Shown here: in pieces, positions 1 to 8,368 of the stretch
Layout: the number at the start of each line of letters is the position of its first letter
Position numbering within the stretch: position 1 is the first letter of the stretch
Origin: Paenibacillus_G elgii_A
Lineage (GTDB): Bacteria; Bacillota; Bacilli; Paenibacillales; NBRC-103111
Direction of reading: 5' to 3'
Assembly (NCBI GenBank): GCA_042219835.1
Contig: JBHJMN010000005.1
Coordinates: 132,830 to 196,829 of the forward strand
Length of the DNA: 64,000 nucleotides
The notes under the pieces: model-generated
Database searches by the model: none
What the model was told of the DNA's origin: nothing
Seen by the model: only the letters and a program-made list of their open reading frames with translations
Made by a program: the position numbers and the translations under genes

Positions 1-1151
1 ATAGCCTTTACATCGTCCTCATGCAGCACCTTGAACGATCCGATCGGGCAGAACCTAACGGTCTCCTTCGCCATTCGGCCGATTTCGCTGTCCCCGATAC
101 CGAGATCGGCCAAACGGGCCGGCGCGCCGATGCGCGTAAAGTAATCCCTCGTCGCCTGAATGCCGGCCAACGCGATTTCTTCTTCGGTTTTTCCCGCAGG
201 ATCGATGTTCCACACCCGGACGGCAAACTGCACGAATCGGTCCAGACGGCTGCGGTATACATACTTCATCCAGTTCGGAAACAAAATGGAAAGCCCCGCT
301 GCATGCGCAATATCATAGATCGCGCTCACTTCATGCTCGATAGCGTGCGTCGCCCAGTCGGTCTGCACGCCGACGCTGATCATGCCGCCGTTCAGCGCAT
401 AAGTACCGCACAGCATCAGATTCGCGCGAGCCTCGTATTGCTCCGGCTCGGCCAGAGCCCGTTCGCCGTTCTCGATAATCGTTTGCAGGATCGACTCGCA
501 AAGCCGCTCTTGCAGAGGCGTGTCCGGCGTAAGGCTGAAGTATTGCTCGAAGACGTGCGACATCATGTCCACGATCCCGTTCACCGTTTGATCCGCGGGC
601 ACCGTGTACGTCAGCGTCGGGTCCAAAATGGAAAATTGGGGATAAGCGTAAATGCTGGCGAACGATTTCTTCAGCTTTTCTTCCCAGTTGGTGATGACGG
701 CGTTGCCGTTCATTTCGGAGCCCGTTGCCGATAAGGTTAACACCGTGCCAAGCGGCAGCGCCGCCGTAATTTTCGCTTTCCGCATCAGAAAATCCCAGAC
801 GTCTCCCTCATACGGCACGCCGACAGCGACGGCTTTGGCTGCGTCGATTACGCTGCCTCCACCTACGGCTAGAATCAAATCGACGCCTTCCGAGCGGCAT
901 AGCTCGATTCCCTTGCGCACTGTCGTAACCCGAGGATTCGGCTCAACGCCGGGCAGTTCGACGGTTCGGACACCCGCGTTGGCAAGCTGCGTAAGGACGC
1001 GATCGTACAAGCCGGTTTTTTTGATGCTTCCGCCGCCATAAACGAGCAGTACCGTTTTGCTGCCGCAGGCTGCTACTTGCTCGCCCAGCTGCTCCAGCTT
1101 GCCCGCACCGAACAAGATTTTGGTAGGATTATGAAAATCAAACGAATTCAT
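1..1151 (-). CDS. Iron-containing alcohol dehydrogenase (butanol dehydrogenase-like), 3' end outside window
   Basis: Cytosolic group III NAD(P)H-dependent alcohol dehydrogenase, resembling the YugJ/YugK/BdhA butanol dehydrogenases that interconvert aldehydes and alcohols. About 383 codons are visible and the frame is still open at base 1, so the C-terminus is missing. The start is the ATG at 1149-1151, behind GGAGG with normal spacing. The N-terminus has the family's FDFHNPT and LFGAG segments. The nucleotide-binding GGGSVIDAAK lies at about residues 97-106, followed by ATGSEMN. Candidate iron ligands are the Asp and His in VDMMSH and the His residues in the later IEHEVSA and DIAHAAG motifs. 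It is transcribed alone from a promoter that carries a GTAC dyad. The exact alcohol substrate cannot be read from sequence. Confidence 0.9.
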   Translation of the reverse strand, partial: MNSFDFHNPTKILFGAGKLEQLGEQVAACGSKTVLLVYGGGSIKKTGLYDRVLTQLANAGVRTVELPGVEPNPRVTTVRKGIELCRSEGVDLILAVGGGSVIDAAKAVAVGVPYEGDVWDFLMRKAKITAALPLGTVLTLSATGSEMNGNAVITNWEEKLKKSFASIYAYPQFSILDPTLTYTVPADQTVNGIVDMMSHVFEQYFSLTPDTPLQERLCESILQTIIENGERALAEPEQYEARANLMLCGTYALNGGMISVGVQTDWATHAIEHEVSAIYDIAHAAGLSILFPNWMKYVYRSRLDRFVQFAVRVWNIDPAGKTEEEIALAGIQATRDYFTRIGAPARLADLGIGDSEIGRMAKETVRFCPIGSFKVLHEDDVKA

Positions 1152-1185
1152 CGTCTTTCCTCCTTCGATACTGATGCATTCTATA

Positions 1186-1216
1186 TATTATACTAGGTAC
1201 CAAACCATAGTACTAG
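1186..1216 (-). promoter_or_regulatory. Promoter with GTAC-N9-GTAC dyad upstream of the alcohol dehydrogenase
   Basis: On the minus strand a TATAAT -10 element lies just downstream of two GTAC half-sites (1197-1200 and 1210-1213), each flanked by CTAG. The dyad sits where the -35 and spacer would be, as a repressor operator would. HxlR-family regulators often bind GTAC-containing dyads, but that assignment is a guess. Confidence 0.4.
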
Positions 1217-1267
1217 CATGGAACTTTTTACAAGACATGCTCGCAGCCGTTTCGCAATTTTCGCCGC

Positions 1268-1305
1268 AAAAAAAGCCCTGCAACCAGCATACCGCTGAAA
1301 AGGGC
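1268..1305 (-). terminator. Rho-independent terminator of the 130-aa hypothetical gene
   Basis: On the minus strand GCCCT pairs with AGGGC around an inner CAGC/GCTG stem, followed by a run of seven or more T. It lies directly after the stop of the gene ending at 1325. Confidence 0.7.
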
Positions 1306-1324
1306 CGGGAATGGTAAAAATCTG

Positions 1325-1717
1325 TCAAGAAATACTCTTAAGGCCGCCGTACTGGGAAATCGCGAGCAGCAAATCACGCAATATCGGAAAGATCAACTGC
1401 GCGCCGTCAAGCCGAAATATGCCGCTGCGGTTATGCACCGTCGCTTCTTTCACGTACAGACAGTAATGCGGCATTCCGGAGTGCATGCTGACGGATTCGC
1501 TTCCGGAGACACCCCTCTTTTGGAACGTAATCGGACGGGCGCCGGATGGCGGCTCGTACGGCAAAATGCTGATAATATCTTCAAGCTTAATATGATAATT
1601 GACATGCGGCTTTTGGAAAACGAGTTCTTTGGTCGAGACTGTGAGTCCGAAATCCCTCTTTTTATGAGAAATTTTCAGTTCACCCTCCAGCCCCTTGATC
1701 TTGATAAATTCATTCAT
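1325..1717 (-). CDS. Hypothetical protein, possible PH-like fold
   Basis: A 130-residue soluble protein with no signal peptide or membrane segment and no family I can name. It alternates beta-strand-like stretches (LKISHKK, FGLTVSTKELVF, YHIKLEDIISILPY) and ends in a long amphipathic helix with the sequence FPILRDLLLAISQYG. That pattern of strands plus a C-terminal helix resembles small pleckstrin-homology-like bacterial domains, but this is only a fold impression. The ATG is preceded by GGGAGGGGGAG and the gene ends in its own terminator, so it is a genuine monocistronic gene. No neighbour suggests a role. Confidence 0.6.
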   Translation of the reverse strand: MNEFIKIKGLEGELKISHKKRDFGLTVSTKELVFQKPHVNYHIKLEDIISILPYEPPSGARPITFQKRGVSGSESVSMHSGMPHYCLYVKEATVHNRSGIFRLDGAQLIFPILRDLLLAISQYGGLKSIS

Positions 1718-1847
1718 GCTCTCTCCCCCTCCCAGAGCCGTAGGCCACTGTTCGGCGGATTGCCTCGAACGTTCCGATCCGAACGGAGCTTAGACCTTGA
1801 AGCGAGCATACCATAAAAGACTAACCCGCGCCACCTGTCCCGTCCGG

Positions 1848-2663
1848 TCAAATCAACGACTCTGCCCCGTCGATGAAGGTCTCCGTTCCGGTGATGTGGC
1901 TTGAAGCGTCGGAAGCGAGAAAAGCGACCAAATCCGCCACCTGCTCCGGCTGTCCGGGACTGTGCTCCAGAGGCTGGTTACCCTCGGGATATTCGACCTT
2001 GATCTTAACCTTCTCCAGCTCCGGCAACGGGTGCGTGCTTTGATTGATATGGGTTTTGATCGAGCCCGGACAGACAGCGTTCACCCGGATTTTATAACGG
2101 GCAAGCTCAAGCGCCGCCATCTTCGCAAAGGCGATCTGACCGGCCTTGGACGTGCTGTACGCCGACATCCCGATGTTCGAGAAGACGCGGCTGCCGTTGA
2201 TCGAGCTGGTAATGATAATGCTTCCGCCCTTTTGTTTCATATGGGGGATCGCATATTTCACGCAAAGAAACGTCCCTTTCAGATTGACGAACAGTGTATG
2301 ATCCCAATCTTCCGGCTTCATATCCTCGATCGGCGCCAGCACGCCGTTAATGCCTGCGTTGGCAAATACGATGTCGAGCCTCCCCCACGTTCCCGCTGCC
2401 GTATCGATCGCCTGCTTCACCCGCAGCGGATCGGATACGTCCACGTCCACCGTAATCGTCTGGGCCTGCATGGACGTCAGCTCCTGCTTAACTTGCTCAG
2501 TGCGGTCGTTCAGCAGATCGAGCAAACATACCTTCACTCCCTGCTTCGCCAAGGACATGGCGGCGGCGCGGCCGATCCCGGAACCGGCGCCGGTGACGAC
2601 CGCGACTTTGTCTTTCAGCCCCGGAAGCGTCATGTTAGGTTGTTGCAGCGTCTGTATACTCAT
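1848..2663 (-). CDS. SDR family NAD(P)-dependent oxidoreductase
   Basis: A classical short-chain dehydrogenase/reductase of 271 residues. It has the Rossmann motif TGAGSGIG at about 24-31, NAG at 102-104, the catalytic serine in ITSSINGS near 153-154, and Tyr169-x-x-x-Lys173 in YSTSK. The tail TETFIDGAESLI is typical of the FabG-like subgroup. Family members reduce or oxidise hydroxyl/keto groups on sugars, lipids or xenobiotics; the substrate is not evident here. The ATG at 2663 follows AAAGGAG at 9 nt. It diverges from uridine kinase and has no obvious operon partner. Confidence 0.88.
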   Translation of the reverse strand: MSIQTLQQPNMTLPGLKDKVAVVTGAGSGIGRAAAMSLAKQGVKVCLLDLLNDRTEQVKQELTSMQAQTITVDVDVSDPLRVKQAIDTAAGTWGRLDIVFANAGINGVLAPIEDMKPEDWDHTLFVNLKGTFLCVKYAIPHMKQKGGSIIITSSINGSRVFSNIGMSAYSTSKAGQIAFAKMAALELARYKIRVNAVCPGSIKTHINQSTHPLPELEKVKIKVEYPEGNQPLEHSPGQPEQVADLVAFLASDASSHITGTETFIDGAESLI

Positions 2664-2826
2664 CCGTTCGCGCTCCTTTGTCTTGAAATTTTCGGCAATA
2701 GCGTTATTTTGCCAAAAGCTTCGAAGAATATGTGACAGTTCCGACCGACTCGTGTTCCAGGGGCATTTGTGCTACAATACTAAAATTGAAGTTTGATCTT
2801 ATGCGGCAGGAGGCATTGTCCCTTTT

Positions 2827-3441
2827 ATGTTAATCATCGGTATCGCAGGAGGCACAGGCTCGGGCAAAACGACGGTCGCTCGCTCCGTCATCGACCGGCT
2901 CGGAACCGACAAAGTGACGTTTATTTCGCAGGACAATTATTATAAGGATCATTCGCATTTATCCTTATCGGAACGGGAATCGATCAATTACGACCACCCG
3001 CTCGCCTTCGATAACGAATTGCTGCTGGTGAATTTGAAGCAGTTGAAGAACCAAGCGGTTGTGATCGCACCCGTCTACGATTTTTCCAAGCATGCGCGGT
3101 CAACCACCCATACCGTCGAACTGAAGCCGAACAAAATCGTCATTATAGAGGGGCTCCATGTGTTGTCGGACGAGCAGCTGCGCGGCATTCTGGACATCAA
3201 GGTGTTTGTGGATACCGATCCGGACGTACGGATTCTGCGCAGAGTGCTTCGCGATATCGAAGAGCGCGGTCGGTCGATCCAATCCGTGTACGACCAATAT
3301 TTGACGACGGTCAAGCCGATGCACGAAGCCTTCATCGAGCCGTCCAAAAAATATGCCGACATCATCATCCCCGAGGGCGGGTACAATGAAGTCGGCATCC
3401 AGCTGCTGTCGATTTTGACGGAAAAGTATTTAATGGAATAA
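2827..3441 (+). CDS. udk: Uridine kinase
   Basis: Cytosolic uridine/cytidine kinase that phosphorylates uridine or cytidine to UMP/CMP in pyrimidine salvage. The 204-residue protein has the P-loop GGTGSGKTT at 8-16, the family motif SQDNYYKDHSHLS near 35, YDHPLAFDN, the APVYDFSKHAR nucleoside-binding segment and the conserved IIEGLHVL. Length matches the Bacillus enzyme (about 211 aa). The ATG at 2827 follows AGGAGG at a rather long spacing (about 13 nt), and no in-frame alternative start lies closer. It stands alone between a divergent SDR and the convergent flotillin gene. Confidence 0.93.
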   Translation: MLIIGIAGGTGSGKTTVARSVIDRLGTDKVTFISQDNYYKDHSHLSLSERESINYDHPLAFDNELLLVNLKQLKNQAVVIAPVYDFSKHARSTTHTVELKPNKIVIIEGLHVLSDEQLRGILDIKVFVDTDPDVRILRRVLRDIEERGRSIQSVYDQYLTTVKPMHEAFIEPSKKYADIIIPEGGYNEVGIQLLSILTEKYLME

Positions 3442-3510
3442 ACGTCGTTTCTTCCGCGATATAATCCCAGAACAGGCCGCTCGTAAATCGGACGGCTCAC
3501 CTAACCCCGC

Positions 3511-5052
3511 TTACACTTCCGGCTTTGCAGTCGAATCGGCGGGAGGGGCCGGGACTAGAGCCGGTTGATTCGCCACGGAATTCTGCTGACTCGTGCGATT
3601 CGTCAAGCCCTTCACCAGCTTCTCCACGTCCAGTCCGCTGACGCTCTTCAGCATTTCCGGCGCTGTCGCCATAAGCTGCGTCACATAGTTGCTGACCCGC
3701 GCCGCGCCTTCGCCATGACCGGTATCGACAACCGTAAGCTTGTCGATCGATTTGATCGGCTCGGCCACCTTACCCGCCAGCTCCGGCAGCATCTTGACGA
3801 TGATGTCGAGAACAGCCGCTTCGCCGAACTTCTCGAACGCCTCCGCGAGCTTCTGCTTCGCTTCCGCTTCGGCCAAGCCGCGCAGCCGGATCACCTCCGC
3901 CTCCGCCGTCCCTTTGGCCCGCTCGGCATCCGCGATCGCCAGACCCTCCAGTCGCTTCTGCTCCGCCTGCGCTCTCGCCTCCGCTTCGATGCGGTACTGC
4001 ATGGCGTCCGCTTGCGTGATCTGCTTCGCCTTCTCTGCTTCCGCCGCCTGAACGACCGCATACCGGTCAGCATCCGCCTTCTTCTTCACCTCGGCGTCAT
4101 ACTGCTTCTCGCGGCGTAGAATCTCCTTCGCTTCGAGGTCGATTTCACGCTCCTTCCGCACGAGCTCCACGCGCATTTGCTCCTCGACGACGCTTTGCTT
4201 CGAACGCGCCTCCTGCACGTGGTAGGCTTGGTCCGCTTCCGCACGGGCCATATCCTGCTCCTTCTTGAAGGCGGCTACCTTCAGCTCCTTCTCCTTCGAA
4301 GCCTCGGCGATGTTCGTGTCCCGCAGCAGCTCGGCCTTCTGCCCTTCCTCCTCGGCGCGCGCCTTCTGAATCCGCGCATCGCGGAGCGCTTCCGCTTCGG
4401 CGATTTCCGCATCGCGCTTCACCGCAGCGATCCGCGGCTTACCAAGCGCATCCAGATAGCCCTGCTTGTCGCGAACGTCCTTGATCGTGAAGGAAACGAT
4501 CTGCAGCCCCATTTTTTTCAAATCCTTAGCTGCGACGCCCTGGACTTCCTGCGCAAAGCGGTCCCGGTTCCGGTACACTTCCTCCACCGTCATCGAACCG
4601 AGAATGGCCCGCAAATGGCCTTCCAATACTTCCTGCGCCTCTCCTTTAAGCGCTTCCGTAGGCTTGCCCATAAACTGCTCTGCCGCCGTAGCCACATCCT
4701 CAACGGCCCCGCCGATCTTGATGATCGCCACGCCGTCGGCAAGCACCGGCACCCCTTGCTCCGTATATACCTCAGGAGTTGAAACATCGAGCTTATGCGA
4801 CAGCAGTGACAAAAACTCGGCCCGCTGGAAAACGGGAAGAATGAACGAACCGCCGCCGCGTACGATTTTGATTTTGCGTCCGCTTTCGTCCGTCAGTACA
4901 TTTTTGCTGCCGAGAAACGAACCGGTCACGATCATCGCTTCGTCCGGGCTGACCGTTTTGTACCGTGCCCAGAACGCCAGGCCCAATACTACGATAACGG
5001 CAACGACAATCACGGGAACCAACAAGGCATCGCTTATTCCATCCATCTGCAC
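3511..5052 (-). CDS. floT: Flotillin-like SPFH/Band 7 membrane scaffold protein
   Basis: Flotillin homologue of B. subtilis FloT/YuaG, which organises functional membrane microdomains. Length 513 residues (FloT about 509). One N-terminal hydrophobic hairpin (about 10-27, VPVIVVAVIVVLGLAFW) anchors it. The SPFH/Band 7 domain follows (about 30-200, with the VRGGGSFILPVFQ segment). A long heptad-like coiled coil of Glu/Ala/Lys repeats (about 210-400: AEIAEAEALRDARIQKARAE and similar) drives oligomerisation. The C-terminus ends in a proline-rich tail. It lies 18 nt downstream of the NfeD-like partner, the same order as yuaF-yuaG, and is presumably transcribed from the sigma-W promoter ahead of it. 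Confidence 0.93.
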   Translation of the reverse strand: MQMDGISDALLVPVIVVAVIVVLGLAFWARYKTVSPDEAMIVTGSFLGSKNVLTDESGRKIKIVRGGGSFILPVFQRAEFLSLLSHKLDVSTPEVYTEQGVPVLADGVAIIKIGGAVEDVATAAEQFMGKPTEALKGEAQEVLEGHLRAILGSMTVEEVYRNRDRFAQEVQGVAAKDLKKMGLQIVSFTIKDVRDKQGYLDALGKPRIAAVKRDAEIAEAEALRDARIQKARAEEEGQKAELLRDTNIAEASKEKELKVAAFKKEQDMARAEADQAYHVQEARSKQSVVEEQMRVELVRKEREIDLEAKEILRREKQYDAEVKKKADADRYAVVQAAEAEKAKQITQADAMQYRIEAEARAQAEQKRLEGLAIADAERAKGTAEAEVIRLRGLAEAEAKQKLAEAFEKFGEAAVLDIIVKMLPELAGKVAEPIKSIDKLTVVDTGHGEGAARVSNYVTQLMATAPEMLKSVSGLDVEKLVKGLTNRTSQQNSVANQPALVPAPPADSTAKPEV

Positions 5053-5070
5053 CGCTCCTTCGATAAGTAA

Positions 5071-5604
5071 TTAATGATTGGAGTCCAGACAAGACACAAG
5101 CAGTGCGCCGTCCTTCACTTCCACCGTCACAACCTTAAGACCTGCCGCAATCTCCGCCCCGTCGAAGCTTTCCGCAATTTGATTCGTCACACCGCCGCCG
5201 ATCCGCATCACAACCTCGCCGCTGCCCCGCGCGGGAATCGGCACGGTCACTTCGCCGACGCGGCCGACCAAATCCTGCATCGAGAAGGCGACCGAATTTT
5301 CGGTTTTCTCCATCGGCTTCACATAGACAAAATAAATCAGAACGGCAGATGCGGCGGCAGCCAGCAGGGATAGGACAAAGACCGCCCCCGCTACCAAAGA
5401 AGTATAGCCCGTCAGCAGCACTCCGGCCCCGCCAAGCACCGTAATCGCAGTGAAGAGCACCATCGGCTGCAGCCAGTGAAGCACGTCGGCGGACATGAAA
5501 TCGAACATTCCGTCCAGCGCGCTGCTGAGCAAGTCGCCGAGCAGCACCGTCACCAAGGCAAATAGGACGCCGGTAATCAGCAGCCCCCAATACACTCCAA
5601 GCAT
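5071..5604 (-). CDS. yuaF: NfeD-family membrane protein YuaF
   Basis: NfeD-like protein that accompanies flotillin FloT; in B. subtilis YuaF is implicated in membrane integrity under stress. I choose the ATG at 5604 because AGGAGG lies 7 nt upstream; an upstream in-frame ATG at 5637 lacks such a site. The 177-residue protein has an N-terminal membrane segment (LLITGVLFALVTVLLGDLL), two further helices (about 45-95), then a soluble OB-fold/NfeD domain beginning around LVGRVGEVTVPIPARGSGEV. It is the first gene of a two-gene operon with floT. Confidence 0.9.
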   Translation of the reverse strand: MLGVYWGLLITGVLFALVTVLLGDLLSSALDGMFDFMSADVLHWLQPMVLFTAITVLGGAGVLLTGYTSLVAGAVFVLSLLAAAASAVLIYFVYVKPMEKTENSVAFSMQDLVGRVGEVTVPIPARGSGEVVMRIGGGVTNQIAESFDGAEIAAGLKVVTVEVKDGALLVSCLDSNH

Positions 5605-5648
5605 GTCCTTCCCTCCTGACCGTCTAGGGTTATGCACTCATGACGTAA

Positions 5649-5675
5649 TACGCATCATACGCGTAAAAGTTTCGC
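5649..5675 (-). promoter_or_regulatory. Sigma-W promoter of yuaF-floT
   Basis: On the minus strand GCGAAAC (5669-5675) is followed by exactly 16 nt and then CGTA (5649-5652). This matches the sigma-W consensus TGAAAC-N16-CGTA, with one -35 mismatch. The B. subtilis yuaF operon is a known sigma-W target. The start codon is about 45 nt downstream. Confidence 0.85.
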
Positions 5676-5748
5676 TTTTTTTCCTCCATTTTCCTTATTT
5701 TGAAAATAAAAATCAAGACCGCAGGAATCATCATTCCCACAGCCTTCT

Positions 5749-6558
5749 TTACTTCGACTTGAGCGCCAGCATCTGATAGACCTCCCGGGAATCTCCCTTA
5801 AGCCGGACTTGTCCGTTCTGCATCTGCGAGGAGCCGTCGCCGTCCAGAAAAATGCCGTCGACCAGCAATCCCGGCGCAATCGTCTCAAGCACCGCCCGGC
5901 GGAATTGCTCGACGGTGCACGGCTTGTCCGATACGAGAAGCCACAGGTTCTGCTGCCGATCGAATACGGCTCCCGATCGCAGCCTCGGCTCGTCAAACGC
6001 CGGCATGTCCTCCTTCTTCGCCTGCTCGATCCAGCGCTCCTCCGCCCCGAGAGACATGCTGACCCCGCCTTGCGCCCAGTATCGGTTCGGATCGGTCATT
6101 CGCAGCTCCCCGGCCTCCTGCGCCACCTGGACGGAGAACGACCGCGTCGCTTCGTCCCAGACAAGCGTCCCTTTCGGATAATCGATGTTGTACCAGCCGG
6201 AGCCGTAATCGTGGGGTTCGCCCTTCAGCGGCTTGCCGTTGACAACGGCGATGCTGAGCAGGTCGCCGTTCCAGAAAAAGCCTCCGTTAATCCCGTAATC
6301 CGGCGTCGCGGTCACGTTGGTCACGATGTGCTTCAGCTCGATATTATCGGGAGCCGTTCGCATCGCATGCAGCTTCACTCCGTTCGCCGCCGCAAACGCG
6401 GTGTAGGTATAATGGGTGGGAACCGGCTTTTCCCCAGGGGTTGTCCAATAGGCGGACAAAATGACGGCAATTAAATTGCCAAGCAAAAATCCCGCAAGCA
6501 AAAGCTGGAGCTGACGTTCGTTTCCGCGGGCCAGACGGTTTCTCAGAACGGCTATCAT
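5749..6558 (-). CDS. Phosphodiester glycosidase (NAGPA-domain) family membrane-anchored protein
   Basis: A 269-residue protein with one N-terminal membrane anchor (about 18-37, LQLLLAGFLLGNLIAVILSA) and an extracytoplasmic domain carrying the phosphodiester glycosidase signatures GINGGFFW (about 89-96) and FLDGDGSSQM near the C-terminus. The mammalian family member removes GlcNAc from mannose-6-phosphate caps; bacterial members are mostly uncharacterised and thought to act on cell-wall or exopolysaccharide phosphodiesters. The gene stands alone between fucU and yuaF, both on the same strand. Substrate unknown; fold assignment fairly secure from the paired motifs. Confidence 0.75.
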   Translation of the reverse strand: MIAVLRNRLARGNERQLQLLLAGFLLGNLIAVILSAYWTTPGEKPVPTHYTYTAFAAANGVKLHAMRTAPDNIELKHIVTNVTATPDYGINGGFFWNGDLLSIAVVNGKPLKGEPHDYGSGWYNIDYPKGTLVWDEATRSFSVQVAQEAGELRMTDPNRYWAQGGVSMSLGAEERWIEQAKKEDMPAFDEPRLRSGAVFDRQQNLWLLVSDKPCTVEQFRRAVLETIAPGLLVDGIFLDGDGSSQMQNGQVRLKGDSREVYQMLALKSK

Positions 6559-6590
6559 CGGCGCATCCCCATTTCATCTGAAATCATAGT

Positions 6591-6615
6591 CATAGATTCG
6601 TAGTCTTAATCTATG
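6591..6615. repeat. Perfect 8-bp inverted repeat between fucU-like gene and glycosidase gene
   Basis: CATAGATT (6591-6598) and AATCTATG (6608-6615) are separated by 9 nt. No T-run follows on either strand, so it is more like an operator or RNA processing hairpin than a terminator. Confidence 0.4.
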
Positions 6616-6642
6616 AGATTCAGGGACGGATTATGATTGGCG

Positions 6643-7074
6643 TTACGGCTTGACGACGCCTTTTTTGAGCACGATGTTCGCATACAGCGCCCCTTCGCCC
6701 GTCGCAACGACGGCATACGCTTGTTTGGCGCGCTCATAGAACGCAAACCGCTCCACAAATGCGGGCTCGGCGGATTCCGGCGCATGCTTCTTGACAATCG
6801 AGCGATAATCGTCCCAGATGACCGGCTTCACGGGATCACCGGGAACGACGGCCATCAAGGAAATAGAATGCTCCGCATACGTATCCAATGGAAAAAAGGT
6901 TAATATTCCGTCGAGCAGTTGGGGAATGCCATGTCCGTCACAGCGTACCAGACGCTGCGCATGGCTTGCCGCCGGAAAATTACCGTCGGCCAGCACCAGT
7001 TCATCGCCGTGCCCCATTTCCATCATAATTTTGAACAATTCGGGAGAAAGAATCGAAGGAATGTCTTTTAACAT
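6643..7074 (-). CDS. fucU: FucU/RbsD-family sugar mutarotase (L-fucose mutarotase-like)
   Basis: A 143-residue member of the RbsD/FucU family, decameric cytosolic enzymes that interconvert alpha and beta anomers of fucose or ribose. Evidence: N-terminal LKDIPSILSPELFKIMMEMGHG with the conserved His, LADGNFPAASHAQ, the DGHGIPQLLDGIL motif, and a C-terminal VVATGEGALYANIVLKKGVV. I start at 7074, where GGAGG sits 7 nt upstream; the longer frame from 7110 has no ribosome site. No fucose catabolic genes are adjacent, so its pathway is unclear. Confidence 0.85.
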   Translation of the reverse strand: MLKDIPSILSPELFKIMMEMGHGDELVLADGNFPAASHAQRLVRCDGHGIPQLLDGILTFFPLDTYAEHSISLMAVVPGDPVKPVIWDDYRSIVKKHAPESAEPAFVERFAFYERAKQAYAVVATGEGALYANIVLKKGVVKP

Positions 7075-7228
7075 GTCCGTACCTCCAAGGGGGTAGTCTT
7101 GCGCCGCCATATCGCAGCGTCCAAGCTTATCCTAGGGCAGCAGGCCAGTTTTTGTCAACGGTTCCGGGGCCAGCTAGGACGATTAAAAGCCCGGCATACA
7201 GCCTAAGGGCTCCCGAGTAAACAAAGCG

Positions 7229-7258
7229 TTGGCATCCGCCAGCCCGATAAGGTACTAT
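7229..7258 (+). promoter_or_regulatory. Sigma-A-type promoter of the Bdr gene
   Basis: TTGGCA (7229-7234), 18-nt spacer, TACTAT (7253-7258), about 65 nt before the start codon. Confidence 0.55.
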
Positions 7259-7322
7259 GGGTAGAGGATCAACAGGATTTTCTCTCTATCCATACATTCG
7301 AAAAAGCGGGTGAAGCATTCCA

Positions 7323-8309
7323 ATGGAAGAAGTCGTCATTATCGGGGCCGGCCCTTGCGGCTTGTCTGCGGCCCTGGAGCTGCAGAAGATCGGCATCGAT
7401 CCTCTGATTATCGAAAAAGAGTGCGTCGTGCATTCAATATACTTATATCCGACTTACATGCAGTTTTTCAGCACGCCGGAGCTGCTTGAGATCGGCGGTT
7501 ACCCGTTCTCGACGCCTAACGATAAGCCTTATCGGCTGGAAGCTTTGAATTATTACCGGAATGTGGCGGCCCGCAGCGGCTTGCGCATTCGTCCCTACCA
7601 TACGGCAACCCATTTGGCGATACAGTCGGGGGGAACCTTCGAGCTGACGGTACAGAATCGTTTCGGCTCAGCTTCTACGATAGCCGCGCGTCATGTCATT
7701 ATCGCGACCGGCTACTTCTCGCAGCCAAATATGCTGGGCATCCCGGGAGAGGAATTAAGCAAGGTGACGCACTACTTCCGCGAAGCTCATCCGTATACCG
7801 GCACGAAGGTCGCGATCATCGGCGGAAGCAACTCCGCGATCGATGCCGCAATGGAGCTGCTCCGGGCAGGCGCCGAGGTGACCGTTGTTTACCGGGGCGA
7901 AACCTACTCGCCGGTCATTAAGCCGTGGGTTAAGCCGATCTTCGAAAGCATGGTCAACAAGGGCCGCATTCGGATGCTGTTTCAATCCCGGGTCGTCCGC
8001 ATCACGGAAGCGTCCGTCACCGTATCTCGCGAAGGACGCGAAGAGGAGTTCGATAACGACTTCGTCCTGGCGCTGACTGGCTTCCGCCCGGACCGCAGTC
8101 TATTGGCGGGAGCCGGAGCCGTCGTGTCGGAGGCGGACGGGATTCCTCAGTACGATCCGGAGACGATGGAAACGACGGTTCCCGGGCTGTTCGTCGCCGG
8201 TGTCATCGCTTCGGGCGCGAACGCCAACGAGGTGTTTATCGAAACCGGCCGTTTGCACGGCGGATTAATTGCTAAGCGGATCGCCGCTTGCAATGCTACG
8301 GTTAACTAA
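7323..8309 (+). CDS. bdr: Bacillithiol disulfide reductase (YpdA/Bdr family)
   Basis: FAD-dependent NADPH oxidoreductase that reduces oxidised bacillithiol (BSSB) in Firmicutes. The 328-residue protein begins with the FAD-binding GAGPCG at 8-13. The Cys at residue 12 in this motif is the conserved functional cysteine of YpdA. Next come the characteristic YPTYMQFFSTPELLEIGG segment, IIATGYFSQPN, a second dinucleotide motif (VAIIGGSNSAIDAAMELL) and FVAGVIASGANANEVFIETG, the C-terminal FAD contact. Length equals that of B. subtilis and S. aureus homologues. Upstream Shine-Dalgarno is weak (GGTGAAG). Single gene with its own promoter and terminator. Confidence 0.9.
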   Translation: MEEVVIIGAGPCGLSAALELQKIGIDPLIIEKECVVHSIYLYPTYMQFFSTPELLEIGGYPFSTPNDKPYRLEALNYYRNVAARSGLRIRPYHTATHLAIQSGGTFELTVQNRFGSASTIAARHVIIATGYFSQPNMLGIPGEELSKVTHYFREAHPYTGTKVAIIGGSNSAIDAAMELLRAGAEVTVVYRGETYSPVIKPWVKPIFESMVNKGRIRMLFQSRVVRITEASVTVSREGREEEFDNDFVLALTGFRPDRSLLAGAGAVVSEADGIPQYDPETMETTVPGLFVAGVIASGANANEVFIETGRLHGGLIAKRIAACNATVN

Positions 8310-8312
8310 AGA

Positions 8313-8351
8313 AAGGTCGGCCCGACATCGATGTCAAGGCCGACCTTTTTT
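8313..8351 (+). terminator. Terminator after bdr
   Basis: AAGGTCGGCC pairs with GGCCGACCTT, followed by a T-run. The minus-strand reading also ends in a T-rich stretch, so it may serve the convergent ATPase gene too. Confidence 0.8.
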
Positions 8352-8368
8352 CATATGTAACGATCCCA

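Noticed and set aside
21..1041. Plus-strand frames over the alcohol dehydrogenase
   Set aside because: The minus strand encodes a complete family signature set; the plus-strand frames have no motifs.
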